Assembly (NCBI GenBank): GCA_016182965.1
Contig: JACPFM010000174.1
Span: 1-34,564, forward strand
Source: Deltaproteobacteria bacterium
Lineage (GTDB): Bacteria > Myxococcota_A > Polyangia > Polyangiales > JADJMO01
Direction of reading: 5' to 3'
Length of the DNA: 34,564 nucleotides
Shown here one piece after another: positions 23,534-31,242 of this stretch. The translations under genes and the position numbers were made by a program. Positions within the stretch are counted from its first letter, which is position 1; each line of letters starts with the position of its first letter. The notes beneath the pieces were generated by a model. It was not told the origin of the DNA and did not search any database. It saw only the letters and a list, made by a program, of their open reading frames with translations.

Positions 23534-24934
23534 ATGTCCTACTCGCGTACCGCCGCATCTGCCACGCGCCTAATACGCGGGCTGGCGCCGTGGGCTATTA
23601 GCACAGCGCTTGTTTGCCAGCTCCTATCGTGCAGTCGGACAGGCTTGCCTGCCGATGAATTGGTGCCGGACGTCACCGTCCCGGATGGCACACCGGTGGA
23701 TGCAGCGAACGGCTGCGGTGAGGGACGCAGCGTTTGCGCCGTTGCCGCAGACTGTTGCTCGGGGCAGTGCCTGGCCGGGGTGTGCGCCGGGCCTTGGTCG
23801 GAGTGTGACGAAGATGGGGCTCAGTGCAGCTCTAGGTGCTGCGCGCGGCAATGCGACCGTTATGGTCGGTGCGGCGAGGAGCGGATAGGCCCACGCACCT
23901 GCGGAGTCGGTGGCAGTCCGTGTTCCAAGAGTGTCGACTGCTGCTCGAAAACGTGCAGCGACGGCCGCTGCGGGTACGCCCCATGCTACCCAGGCGATCC
24001 GCCAAGGGTCATCGCGACGGTTGAAGGGATCATCCCGGGGCAACTTGCCATTCATGCGGGCCGGCTATTCTTCGCTGGAGGTTCGCGATGGGTCTCCAGA
24101 TACGGAGGCGCTTGGCATCGAGTAACCAAGCAGGTGTCCGACCGCAGCTACTATCTATTCGAGGATGATCGCCTCCTCATCCCTGACGAGTGTCTGTGGT
24201 CCGCGTCTCTCAGTGACGGGCAGACGAACGCCATTTCCTGCCCGCCGAGCGAGGACGAACTCGTTGCCATGCCGGGTTGGGGAATAAACATACATAGCTC
24301 CTCGACCCATTTCTTCTGGGAACTGGCGGACAGAAGGACCCTTACTCCTGTCGTCGTACGCACGCCCCGTGGAGGAGGCCGCCCGACGATCGTTGCCAAG
24401 GACCTCATCTTCTGGGCAGCCCATGGCGACGATATCATCGGGCAAAGTCAAAGCACCGGAACGCTCAAGCAGTACTCGATTTCTACCGGAATCACATCCA
24501 ATCTCGCGCCGAAGGACCTCTGGTGCCGCGACCGGCGGTGCGGTCGAGTCAGGATCACCGGATCGCACATCTACTGGACCATGCTGCGCGCAGATCGCGA
24601 ACCCATTGTTACTTCGGTCGCACGCATGCCTCGTTCGGGTGGTGAGGCCATCGCTGTTACGAACGAAGTCCCCTGGGCTACGGACGACAACTTGGGTGCA
24701 TTGGATGGCGACCAATGGTTGCTTGCCGGATCGAGCGAGGCCAACGTCATCGAGATCAGAGCGCTTGATCTGGGCGCCGACGTGTTTCCTACTGCGTTTC
24801 CGATCGTTGCCACAGCGCGCTTGTCGGGGGATCCGTTCCCGTGGAGTCTAGCCGCCGACGGCGCTTGCTTCTATGTGAGCGTTGTGCCGAAGTGGCGGCT
24901 CGCTGGTGCGGTCGTGAAGATCGCGAGGGAGTAG
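23534..24934 (+). CDS. Cys-rich propeller lipoprotein, paralogue of 32106-33470
   Basis: The product is 466 aa. The signal peptide (RLIRGLAPWAISTALVCQLL) ends at lipobox Cys33. Residues ~55-150 are Cys-rich: CAVAADCCSGQC, CSSRCCARQCDRYGRCG, TCGVGGSPC, DCCSKTCSDGRCGY and CYPGDPPRV. The remainder carries repeats of the form x-(F/Y)W-x...(R/T)-x-PR-x-GG (HFFWELADRR, VRTPRGGG, HIYWTMLRAD, ARMPRSGG), as in DUF5050/YWTD-like beta-propellers of secreted myxobacterial proteins. The gene at 32106-33470 has the same Cys layout and CYPGD junction. G/C at third positions is lower than in most genes here. The 262-nt region to the activator gene (23272-23533) contains a CTGAGA-AA-TCTCAG palindrome and little else. 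Confidence 0.85.
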   Translation: MSYSRTAASATRLIRGLAPWAISTALVCQLLSCSRTGLPADELVPDVTVPDGTPVDAANGCGEGRSVCAVAADCCSGQCLAGVCAGPWSECDEDGAQCSSRCCARQCDRYGRCGEERIGPRTCGVGGSPCSKSVDCCSKTCSDGRCGYAPCYPGDPPRVIATVEGIIPGQLAIHAGRLFFAGGSRWVSRYGGAWHRVTKQVSDRSYYLFEDDRLLIPDECLWSASLSDGQTNAISCPPSEDELVAMPGWGINIHSSSTHFFWELADRRTLTPVVVRTPRGGGRPTIVAKDLIFWAAHGDDIIGQSQSTGTLKQYSISTGITSNLAPKDLWCRDRRCGRVRITGSHIYWTMLRADREPIVTSVARMPRSGGEAIAVTNEVPWATDDNLGALDGDQWLLAGSSEANVIEIRALDLGADVFPTAFPIVATARLSGDPFPWSLAADGACFYVSVVPKWRLAGAVVKIARE

Positions 24935-24938
24935 AGTC

Positions 24939-25290
24939 GTGTCCACGGTCGCCGACGGATGCAGTGGCGTTGGCAAGCAGTGGGGTGTGCCCCGGCTGCA
25001 GGTCTGGACCATCCTGGGCTCGGAATACACCCTACAAACCGCGTACGCACTCAGGGAGACGTGCGCACGGCTCCACGACTTCGTCGTCGCGGACGCGAAG
25101 AGCCTGGCGCCTGGAAAGGCCTACCGCATCCGGGTCATTGCCGAACGCGACGCGGACTACCCCAGCTTCGAGCAGATCCGCACGGCGCGCTTGAAGGGCA
25201 CTCTCCACCTGCTGCTCGAGTCGAGCCTCGAGACGGAGTCCAAAGCGAAGCAAACGATGACGGCCTGGAGCAAGGATATCCGTTTGTTAC
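24939..25290 (+). pseudogene. Small gene split by the IS66-family element (5' part)
   Basis: The GTG at 24939 follows GGGAG (7-nt gap) and the stop of the previous gene by 4 nt. It reads coding-biased sequence including TILGSEYTLQTAYALRETC, VVADAKSLAPGKAYRIRVIA and TLHLLLESSLETESKAKQ. At 25290 the frame enters the insertion sequence and would run on to 25583 as a hybrid. Joining 25290 to 27729 (one copy of the 8-bp duplication removed) restores a frame that ends DIRLLPPAGSL with a TGA at 27746-27748. The ancestral product would be 123 aa. The insertion removes only the last ~7 residues and adds ~97 foreign ones. The family is not recognised, and the N-terminal ~15 residues may not be genuine. 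Confidence 0.6.
25283..25290. repeat. 8-bp target-site duplication, left copy
   Basis: TTTGTTAC directly abuts the left end of the insertion sequence and is repeated exactly at 27721-27728. Confidence 0.95.
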
Positions 25291-25313
25291 GTAACCGTCC
25301 GGCATCGGACGCC
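25291..25313 (+). repeat. Left terminal inverted repeat of the IS66 element
   Basis: The first 12 bases, GTAACCGTCCGG, match the right end exactly. Over 23 bases I count 19 matches. Confidence 0.93.
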
Positions 25314-25333
25314 TCGCGCAGCATCGAATTCCG

Positions 25334-25360
25334 CCGCATCGTGCGGCCCGCACGATGCGG
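25334..25360 (-). terminator. 12-bp perfect hairpin downstream of tnpC
   Basis: CCGCATCGTGCG and CGCACGATGCGG are perfect complements around a GCC loop. The hairpin lies 109 nt past the tnpC stop, inside the left end of the element. It may end element transcripts or block read-through from outside. There is no T-run. Confidence 0.45.
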
Positions 25361-25468
25361 TCCCTGGCTACCTCGATCTCGCACAGCGCGGCGATTTCCG
25401 CAGGCACCTCGCCCGGCGAGCGCCCGCACCGTCACGCCTTCGACCTCGCTCGCGCAGCCTGCGGCCGC

Positions 25469-26896
25469 TCAGCCCGCCGGGTCCGGCGGCTTCCAGCGAT
25501 CGGGCAGCAGCGCGTCGACCTCGCGCTCCTTGCCGACCCGGGTCAGCACGTCGGTCAGGTACTCGAGCGGGTTCAGCCCGTGATGCTCGGCGGTCGCGAC
25601 CAGCGAATAGAGGACGGCGAGGTTCCGGCCGGCCTGCTCGTTGCCGACGAAGAGGAAGTTCTTCCTGCCGAGCGCGACCCGGCGCAGCGCCCGTTCAGCC
25701 GCGTTGTTGTCGATCGCGAGCGCGGCGTCGCCGAGGAAGCGCCCGAGCTCGCGGTGGTTCGTCAGGATGTAGCGCGCCGCCTTGCCGAATTTGGTCTTCG
25801 GGGCGTTGGTCGCTCGGACGCGACGGGCCCAGCAGAGCAGCCGCGCGTAGAGCGGGCGGCTGCGCGTCCGTCGCATCTCGGCGTGTGCGTCCGAGCCCAC
25901 CACACCAGCCCTCTTCGCGTCGTGCTCGACCCGGTAGAGGCCGCGGATCAGGTTGAGGGCCTCGGTCGCCTCCGCCAGCTCGCGGCACTCGAAGATCTTG
26001 CGCCGCGCGTGGGCGAGGCAGCCGGCGCGCGTGCGGCGGCCCGGCTTGGTGATCTTGTTGTAGCCCGAGTACGCGTCGCACTGGATCGCGCCGGTCGACT
26101 CGGCGAGCACCCTCACGGGGGTCTCGCCGCTGCGGCTGACGGCGAATTCGTAGAAGAGCAGATCGGCGGTGACGAAGGTCCAGACGAAGGCCTTCGACGT
26201 GCGGTCCTGCATCACGATGCTGGTCTCGTCGGCGTTGACGTGGCTCGCCACGCGCACCCGCACGCGCATGCGCGACCAAAGCGGCCGCAGCTCGTCGGCG
26301 GCGCGGTGGAAAAGGTCGTTCATCGTGCTGCGCGCGATCGGCACGCCCGTGCGGGCGTAGGCCTTCTCGAGCCTATGCTGCGCTCCGGCGTCGGCGCACT
26401 TGGAGACGACCAGGTGCGCGACGAAGCTCGGCGCGTAGCGCGTCCCCTCGCCGACGCGATCGGGCGCGGGAGCGGTGACGATGTACTCGCCGCAGCGGCA
26501 GGCGCGGGTTTCGCGCTGGTAGACGCGCCGCCGGAAGTACGAGGGCACGTACTCGATGACGACCGACGACTTGCCATCGCCGACGACGCGCAGCTCGGTG
26601 GCGCCGCACTTCGGGCAAGCGCACTGCGCAGGCGGGAGCGGCACGGGCACGATCTCGGTCTCGAGCTTCGCCTCGCGTGCCGCCTTCGTCGCGCGGCGCT
26701 TCTCGGCGGTCTGTTCCGGCGTCGGCTTGTGCGTGACCGCCGCCGGCATCTTGCTCGACTTGCGCCGCTCGCTCTTCTTGCCGTGCACCTGCCGCTTGAG
26801 GGCGGCGAGCTCCGACGCGAGCGCGTCGACCTTCGCCGCCATCGCCTCGGCGTAGCCCTTCCAGCCGCAGTCGTGATCGTCGGGAGGCGGGGCCAA
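25469..26896 (-). CDS. tnpC: IS66 transposase TnpC
   Basis: The catalytic transposase is 475 aa, a normal length. It has an N-terminal leucine-rich helix (KVDALASELAALKRQV), a Cys-pair zinc-binding domain (CACPKCGA ~94, CRCGEY ~135) and the DDE residues in NADETSIV (~222), QCDAYSGYNK (~275) and AIDNNAAERALRRV (~399). The C-terminal NAAERALR-x-x-x-x-GRKNFLF block is diagnostic of IS66 TnpC. The start is a TTG at 26896 or an internal ATG at 26842; no strong ribosome site decides. The 104 nt between tnpB and tnpC is longer than usual for this family and has no frame. Confidence 0.97.
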   Translation of the reverse strand: MAPPPDDHDCGWKGYAEAMAAKVDALASELAALKRQVHGKKSERRKSSKMPAAVTHKPTPEQTAEKRRATKAAREAKLETEIVPVPLPPAQCACPKCGATELRVVGDGKSSVVIEYVPSYFRRRVYQRETRACRCGEYIVTAPAPDRVGEGTRYAPSFVAHLVVSKCADAGAQHRLEKAYARTGVPIARSTMNDLFHRAADELRPLWSRMRVRVRVASHVNADETSIVMQDRTSKAFVWTFVTADLLFYEFAVSRSGETPVRVLAESTGAIQCDAYSGYNKITKPGRRTRAGCLAHARRKIFECRELAEATEALNLIRGLYRVEHDAKRAGVVGSDAHAEMRRTRSRPLYARLLCWARRVRATNAPKTKFGKAARYILTNHRELGRFLGDAALAIDNNAAERALRRVALGRKNFLFVGNEQAGRNLAVLYSLVATAEHHGLNPLEYLTDVLTRVGKEREVDALLPDRWKPPDPAG

Positions 26897-27000
26897 CGAT
26901 CAGGATTGATCATCGTCCGCGACGCGCGTCGATCCCAAGAATGCAGCTGAATCGCAAGTGATCGATATCGCTTAACTCTTCGTCGCCGCCCCAGCCGACG

Positions 27001-27354
27001 TCACGTCCGAGGCCCCGGATCCCAGTGCTCCGGGCGCCGCACCTGGCGCAGGTCGATGCCGTCGAGCAGCATCGCGAGCGACGTCGCGTCGAGCTCGATC
27101 TGCTTCGCGCTCGCCGTGACGGTGGGCATTCGGAAGCGGCCCTTCTCGAGCCGCTTGTAGTAGACGACGAAGCCGCCGCGATCCCAGAAGAGGATCTTGA
27201 TTCGATCGACGCGACGCCCGATGAAGACGAATAGATGGCCGGCATAGGGATCGCGCCCGAGCGTCGCGTGAACCGCGGCGCACAAGCCGTCGTGGCCGCG
27301 CCGAAGGTCGGTCGGCTCGGCCGCGAGGTACACCTTCACGGTCGCCGGCAGCAT
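27001..27354 (-). CDS. tnpB: IS66 accessory protein TnpB
   Basis: The product is 117 aa. It contains KVYLAAEPTDLRRGHDGLCA, GHLFVFIGRRVDRIKILFWD and GFVVYYKRLEKGRF, the hallmark segments of the IS66 Orf2/TnpB family. TnpB is needed with TnpA and TnpC for transposition, but its biochemical role is unclear. The ATG at 27354 overlaps the tnpA TGA as TGATG, so the two are translationally coupled. A GTG at 27360 is an alternative start. Confidence 0.97.
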   Translation of the reverse strand: MLPATVKVYLAAEPTDLRRGHDGLCAAVHATLGRDPYAGHLFVFIGRRVDRIKILFWDRGGFVVYYKRLEKGRFRMPTVTASAKQIELDATSLAMLLDGIDLRQVRRPEHWDPGPRT

Positions 27355-27659
27355 CAACACGGTCGGCCCACCGCGCGGAGGAGGGCTGCAACGTAGCCGA
27401 CGTCGGCACCGACCGGGACGCGCAGCACGGCGTCGCCGACGACCAACTCGAGCGGCTCGGCAACGGCGGGCAACGGCGCGCGTCGAACGACGACCGGCAA
27501 GAACGCCGGCACCTCTGCCGGCTCGCGGCGAAGCGCGCTTCGCCACCACCGGAGCGTCGTCGCCTTCACACGGTGGCGACGGGCGACGTCGTCGACCGAT
27601 TCGCCGGCGTCGAGCTCGGCGACGCGGCTCGCCCAGAAGCTGCGGGGGTGTCTGGCCAT
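27354..27659 (-). CDS. tnpA: IS66 accessory protein TnpA (helix-turn-helix)
   Basis: The product is 101 aa, starting MARHPRSFWASRVAELDAGE. The N-terminal half is a helix-turn-helix of the IS3/IS66 OrfA type (SVDDVARRHRVKATTLRWWR). The C-terminal half (LELVVGDAVLRVPVGADVGY, VAALLRAVG) is the usual IS66 Orf1 tail with the G-D/A-x-x-LRVP-x-G strand. It is the first gene of the element operon, 61 nt inside the right inverted repeat. Confidence 0.95.
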   Translation of the reverse strand: MARHPRSFWASRVAELDAGESVDDVARRHRVKATTLRWWRSALRREPAEVPAFLPVVVRRAPLPAVAEPLELVVGDAVLRVPVGADVGYVAALLRAVGRPC

Positions 27660-27697
27660 CGTGGGCCAGGAGAGATCACGCCGCCGCGACGCGGGAG

Positions 27698-27720
27698 GGC
27701 GGCGGAATCCGGACGGTTAC
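27698..27720 (-). repeat. Right terminal inverted repeat of the IS66 element
   Basis: It ends CCGGACGGTTAC, the exact complement of the first 12 bases of the left end. Confidence 0.93.
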
Positions 27721-27748
27721 TTTGTTACCGCCAGCTGGATCCCTGTGA
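27721..27748 (+). pseudogene. 8-bp target duplication (27721-27728) and severed 3' end of the split gene
   Basis: After the second TTTGTTAC the sequence continues the frame interrupted at 25290 and reaches a TGA at 27746-27748. This supplies the lost C-terminus PPAGSL. The following 92 nt (27749-27840) contain no gene. Confidence 0.75.
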
Positions 27749-27840
27749 ACGAGCTCGCCTTCCTCCCCGACCGACGTCTGGGGACCCTGTGGCTTCGGGC
27801 GCCTCGCTAACCGTCGCTGCCGCCGCGAACGTCCCTGCGC

Positions 27841-28845
27841 TCAGCGCTCCGGTTCTTCGCCCGGGCAGGAGATGCGCAATCGTTTCTTGAGCAGGTCGAC
27901 GACGACTTCGTACGGGAACGGGCCGCCAGTGACCTCGACCATCGGCGATCCCTCGAGGATGCACGGGAGGTTCATCGTGTTGCATTCGCCAATGCGCACG
28001 TCGAACGCGGACACGCGCGCGAGCTGTCCGAGATCGGTCCGGCGGCCGTGATGGACGTCGAGCTCGAACGTCGGGTACTCACCTGGCCGCAGCTGTCCCT
28101 TCACGACGAACGTCGTGGCCAACGCGCCGCGGGATCCGGAGCGCTCGAGCCGGAACGTGTAGGTGTGCGCGTCGACGTGGGCACGAACGTCGTCGCCGCC
28201 GATCGTGATCGGGTTCGGTGGCGTAGGGCCCTGTCCGAGTAGCTCCACCAGCGGACCGGCGCGGTCGTAGGCGATCTGGTCCCTGTATCGGGCCTCGATG
28301 ATGCGCCGACCGATCAAGTAGGAATCGGGGTCGAACAGGTCGTGCGGGATGCGCGCACCAGAGGCAAACGCGGTGTAGCTACGGCCGGACGTCGCGACGA
28401 CCTCGCCGGCTCCCCTCCAGCGTGCGTCGGTCAGCTCGTAGCTCCAGGTCTTGGTGTCGAACGCGAAGTGCAGCTGCACGAGCCACAGCAGCTCCTCGCC
28501 GAACAGGGGCTTGTAGGACGCATCCAGCGCCCACGAGAACCTCCGCATCGCGTGCAGCCCGTAGTCGAGGCTCGTCATCGCATCGGCGAGCTCGAGGCCG
28601 AGCTCCGCGATCACGGCGATCTCGCGCGGCGAACGTAGGCCCAAGCACGCGTCGAGCTCGCGGCGGAGCTGGAACCTGTTCTCGATGCAGTCCGCCGGAC
28701 ACATGTATCGGAGCTCGTCGACCTCGCACACGCCGTCGCCGCAGGTCGCCTGCGTGACCCATGGTTCCGGCGGCGGCACGAAATCGCGGAGCTCCTCGGT
28801 CTCGCAGCCGATCGCGCAGAGGCCCGAAAGGAGAAGCGCGCGCAT
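27841..28845 (-). CDS. CGDGxC-motif lipoprotein, second of a coupled paralogous pair
   Basis: The product is 334 aa. MRALLLSGLCAIGC is a short lipoprotein signal. Near residue 35 is CGDGVCEVDELRYMCPADC, the Ca-binding-like CGDGxCxxxE motif frequent in myxobacterial secreted proteins. The rest contains WALDASYKPLFGEELLWLVQ, GPLVELLGQGPTPPNPITIG and a late Cys pair (GECNTMNLPC). Its ATG overlaps the stop of the upstream gene as TGATG, so translation is coupled. The upstream gene shares the CGDGxC motif, the GPLVEL(L/I)G-x-GP-x-PP segment and overall order, so this is an old tandem duplication. Function unknown. Confidence 0.85.
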   Translation of the reverse strand: MRALLLSGLCAIGCETEELRDFVPPPEPWVTQATCGDGVCEVDELRYMCPADCIENRFQLRRELDACLGLRSPREIAVIAELGLELADAMTSLDYGLHAMRRFSWALDASYKPLFGEELLWLVQLHFAFDTKTWSYELTDARWRGAGEVVATSGRSYTAFASGARIPHDLFDPDSYLIGRRIIEARYRDQIAYDRAGPLVELLGQGPTPPNPITIGGDDVRAHVDAHTYTFRLERSGSRGALATTFVVKGQLRPGEYPTFELDVHHGRRTDLGQLARVSAFDVRIGECNTMNLPCILEGSPMVEVTGGPFPYEVVVDLLKKRLRISCPGEEPER

Positions 28846-29864
28846 CACGGACACTCCAGGGTGGTGACGTGCCCGCCCACCCAATCCGACGCGTAGCGGA
28901 ACGTGCCGCGATGAACGAACGGTCCGAGCGCGCGCCAATCGATGGCGACGTCCCAAAGCGTGTAGAAGCCGCCGCCGGAGATGCGTTGGCGGGACGTCCC
29001 GGTAATCGTCGCCCGCGTCACCTCGATCGACCCGCCGCGTTCGTCGCGCGCGATCACGTCCCGGAAGTCGACGTCGATCCGCGGGACCGACGCGAGCCTG
29101 CGCGTGGACGCGGCGCGCCAGGACGTGCGCACCCCTCGGGTCGAGTGATCCCACGCGAGCGTGGCCTCGAGCTGCTGCTTCTGGATCTCGACGTACGCCT
29201 TTCCCCAGTCGAGCGTGAACGTCTTCGGCGGCGCTGGCCCGAGCCCGATCAACTCCACCAGCGGGCCGGTGCTCTCGTAAGACTCGATCGTCGCCGACGA
29301 CGAGTGGACCGTGACGACCGCTCCGACCAGGTAGCTGCTCGCGAGGAAGAAGTGCGGCTTGATCACCTCGCCGGTCTTGCCGACCTCGTAGTCGGCGCCG
29401 TACTTCAGGCTCAGGACCATCGAGCCGCCGGCCACATCGGAGTAGCGATAGGTGCCGGTCGCCGGGTCGTGCTGGAAGGCCGCGGACGTCGCCGGCTTGC
29501 TCGGCTCGCGCGCGAGCGTCGGCAAGACATCGTTCGCGTCCGACGCAAACGTCCCGTACGCGTCGAGCATCTTGCCGAGGCCGGCCAACGCCCTGGCGAA
29601 GCGCATCGAGACTTCCACATCGAGGCCGAGCTGCTCGCGCGACCGCTGGCCCGCGCACGCGCCGAGCGCGCGCGCGTCGACGCCCACGGCTCTGCAGTCT
29701 CGCGCGCACGCGTACGCCGTCTCGCCGGGATCACAGGTCCCGTCGCCGCAGCCCGGCGGGAGCGACTCCGGCGGATCGGTTCGTCGAGCGTCGATCGTGG
29801 CAGTCGAGGATGGGTCCCCACACCCCAGCAACGTCGCCACGACGATGAGCCGCGCGGCCCGCAT
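28845..29864 (-). CDS. CGDGxC-motif lipoprotein, first of a coupled paralogous pair
   Basis: The product is 339 aa, starting MRAARLIVVATLLGCGD, a lipoprotein signal with lipobox TLLGC. CGDGTCDPGETAYACARDC at about residues 39-57 is a Ca-binding-like motif. A helical part (SMRFARALAGLGKMLDAYGT) precedes a beta-rich domain with GTYRYSDVAGGSMVLSLKYG, GPLVELIGLGPAPPKTFTLD, RTSWRAASTRRLASVPRIDV and WDVAIDWRALGPFVHRGTFR. The repeated strand pairs resemble a lipocalin-like or calycin-like sheet, which is only a suggestion. Its stop overlaps the start of the next gene by one base. Confidence 0.85.
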   Translation of the reverse strand: MRAARLIVVATLLGCGDPSSTATIDARRTDPPESLPPGCGDGTCDPGETAYACARDCRAVGVDARALGACAGQRSREQLGLDVEVSMRFARALAGLGKMLDAYGTFASDANDVLPTLAREPSKPATSAAFQHDPATGTYRYSDVAGGSMVLSLKYGADYEVGKTGEVIKPHFFLASSYLVGAVVTVHSSSATIESYESTGPLVELIGLGPAPPKTFTLDWGKAYVEIQKQQLEATLAWDHSTRGVRTSWRAASTRRLASVPRIDVDFRDVIARDERGGSIEVTRATITGTSRQRISGGGFYTLWDVAIDWRALGPFVHRGTFRYASDWVGGHVTTLECP

Positions 29865-29918
29865 CTCCAGCCGAAATACAAGATCAGTGCCGCGCGCTGC
29901 GCCAAGACCGCGCCTCGC

Positions 29919-30038
29919 TCAGAAGGGCCCCAGCAAGGCGATCGTGCCGCCGTGACCGGTGCAAGTCGCGGTCGACGCGACGAACCCTCGTGCGTTGGAG
30001 GACCTCCGCGTCTTGCGGTGGTCGTCGTAGGCCAACAC
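29919..30038 (-). pseudogene. 3'-end copy of the membrane-protein gene 31243-31836
   Basis: Read on the minus strand it encodes VLAYDDHRKTRRSSNARGFV, then an equivalent of GGTIALLG-x-F with a TGA at the same place as in the intact gene (VLAYDDRGKKRSSSNAGGFV, GGTIALLGAF). Only the last ~40 codons are present. The frame is intact but has no start. Upstream homology stops at about 30038. Confidence 0.85.
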
Positions 30039-30068
30039 GTCACGAGGCGTCGGGTCACGATCGAGCAG

Positions 30069-30623
30069 CTAAAGGTCCGCTACGAGACCGAAGCCTAGCA
30101 AGTAGCCGCCCTCGAACGCGCCCCAACGGCGCACTCCGTCGACGGTACTTGAATGGCCGGAGTAGATTACAGAAGCCATGAGGGCTCCGCCGACTCGCTG
30201 GGAGAAAGGGAAGACATATTGCACACGCAGAGCTTCCCAGGCCTTCCCCGTGGCCGCGGGCCCATAGCGCTTCCACAGCACGGATGGGCCGAACGCTGTC
30301 GTGAAGTCCAACCACTTCCTGTCGTCGATGCGAAGGCGAATTCCCGCCGCCGCCTGCAAGGCAAGCTGTCTTCCCCAGTCTTCAGTCCAAGCGAGGCGCA
30401 GTCGTGGACCCACGAGCAAACCGACTACGCCGTCGAGACCTGCAAAGGTGTAGCCAGCAACCGCCTCGAAATGTAGCGGATGCGGCGTGGCCCCGTCCGC
30501 CTTGTATCGCGCGGCCGCGATCACAGAGGTCTCCACACTATGGTCGCGGGCGTGAACCGGTCGGGCAAACGAAGCCGCCGCTACGATCAAGACCGGAATG
30601 AGCGGCGGGGATGGTTTGGCCAT
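30069..30623 (-). CDS. Outer-membrane beta-barrel-like protein, paralogue of 19698-20267
   Basis: The product is 184 aa from ATG 30623; ATG 30632 and TTG 30656 are alternatives in frame. MAKPSPPLIPVLIVAAASFA is a signal peptide cut near PVHA-RD. The body is beta-rich: LHFEAVAGYTFAGLDGVVGL, LVGPRLRLAWTEDWGRQLAL, FTTAFGPSVLWKRYG and YLLGFGLVADL at the C-terminus. Segment order and motifs match the plus-strand protein at 19698. Third-position G/C is reduced, as in that paralogue. No family is recognised beyond barrel-like. Confidence 0.75.
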   Translation of the reverse strand: MAKPSPPLIPVLIVAAASFARPVHARDHSVETSVIAAARYKADGATPHPLHFEAVAGYTFAGLDGVVGLLVGPRLRLAWTEDWGRQLALQAAAGIRLRIDDRKWLDFTTAFGPSVLWKRYGPAATGKAWEALRVQYVFPFSQRVGGALMASVIYSGHSSTVDGVRRWGAFEGGYLLGFGLVADL

Positions 30624-30700
30624 GAGCAACATCGGTTCATGGGTTAGAGCATGCAATGTAGGAGGGGTCGCATGTCAGGGCTGCAACCCGTCCCGGAAAA

Positions 30701-30968
30701 CCTGGCACGCCGCCGAAGCGCGCCGAAGCAGCCACGTCGGTTCGTCGCGTCGTGAAGCCGAGATCTCGTCAGCATGCGCGCGGCGTGCCGCGCTGCCAAG
30801 GGGGCCTGGCGAGCGCTCGCCGCAGCCGTCACAGCGGATTGCTGCTTCCCTCGCCACGTGGCGATCGTGAACGCGGCGGCCCGCGCACGCCAGGGCGCGA
30901 CGCATAGTGACGCGACGTGCGGCAGTGAGGTGTGTGACCGTACGGCCCTCGTGTCTTCGCCGCGCCAC
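30701..30968 (-). repeat. Degenerate copy of the upstream/5' region of gene 32106-33470
   Basis: It aligns with 33411-33644 over its length with several indels. The best core is GCGACGCATAGTGACGC and the flanking GTGACCGT-x-CGGCCCTC, and also CATGCGCGCGGCGTGCCGCGCTG-like sequence. Read on the minus strand its end encodes WLLRRASAACQVF, matching LLRLASAGCRLL of the intact protein's signal peptide. It is therefore a dead 5' end plus promoter region. The downstream gene is missing, and unrelated sequence follows. Confidence 0.75.
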
Positions 30969-31007
30969 AGCTGCGCGGCCCCATGTTCAACCGGCTCTCC
31001 CGGAGAG

Positions 31008-31235
31008 GCGTCAACGTCGGCCACAGCTGTGGCGGCGACGCTTGGCAGGTGAACCTTACTGTGGGACTGGGACCGCCGTCGGTCTGATCGTCAATAGCCC
31101 GCCCTGCGGATGCGGGACGGGCTACGCGGCTCACCCGTGCATCGGGTTCCGACACCTGGGGGGTATCAACGGAGCGACGTGTGCCGCCGAGTCGCAGACG
31201 TTGACCGTCCGTCGAGGCTGGTCTCCTGGCGGCGT
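31008..31235 (+). pseudogene. Frameshifted copy of the C-terminal domain of lipoprotein 8594-9388
   Basis: The sequence follows about 9180-9420 closely (CACAGCTG, GGCAGGTGAACCT, CTGATCGTCAATAGCCCGCC, ATCAACGGAGCGACGTGTGC). A 1-nt deletion occurs near 31060 and a 1-nt insertion near 31147, and the last codons and stop are deleted. The post-gene sequence (CGTCGA-x-GCTGGTCT) is also shared, so the duplicated unit included 3' flanking DNA. Confidence 0.9.
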
Positions 31236-31242
31236 CGGGCTC

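Larger units (their letters stand above)
25291..27720 (-). mobile_element. Complete IS66-family insertion sequence, 2430 bp
   Basis: The element has terminal inverted repeats beginning GTAACCGTCCGG on both ends, an exact 8-bp target duplication (TTTGTTAC) and the three-gene IS66 order tnpA-tnpB-tnpC on the minus strand. All three reading frames are full-length without frameshifts. Perfect flanking duplications and intact genes indicate a recent insertion that could still be mobile. It splits the small gene starting at 24939. Confidence 0.97.

Noticed and set aside
25355..26950. A 531-codon plus frame across the transposase
   Set aside because: It is antisense to tnpC, which has full catalytic motifs. 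The plus frame is Arg/Ala-rich shadow sequence.
27841..29709. A single 622-codon minus frame joining the two CGDGxC lipoproteins
   Set aside because: Its first half is the wrong frame of the upstream gene. The TGATG overlap shows two separate genes.
28761..30098. A 445-codon plus frame opposite the paired lipoproteins
   Set aside because: It is Arg-rich throughout and opposite two genes with signal peptides and Cys motifs.
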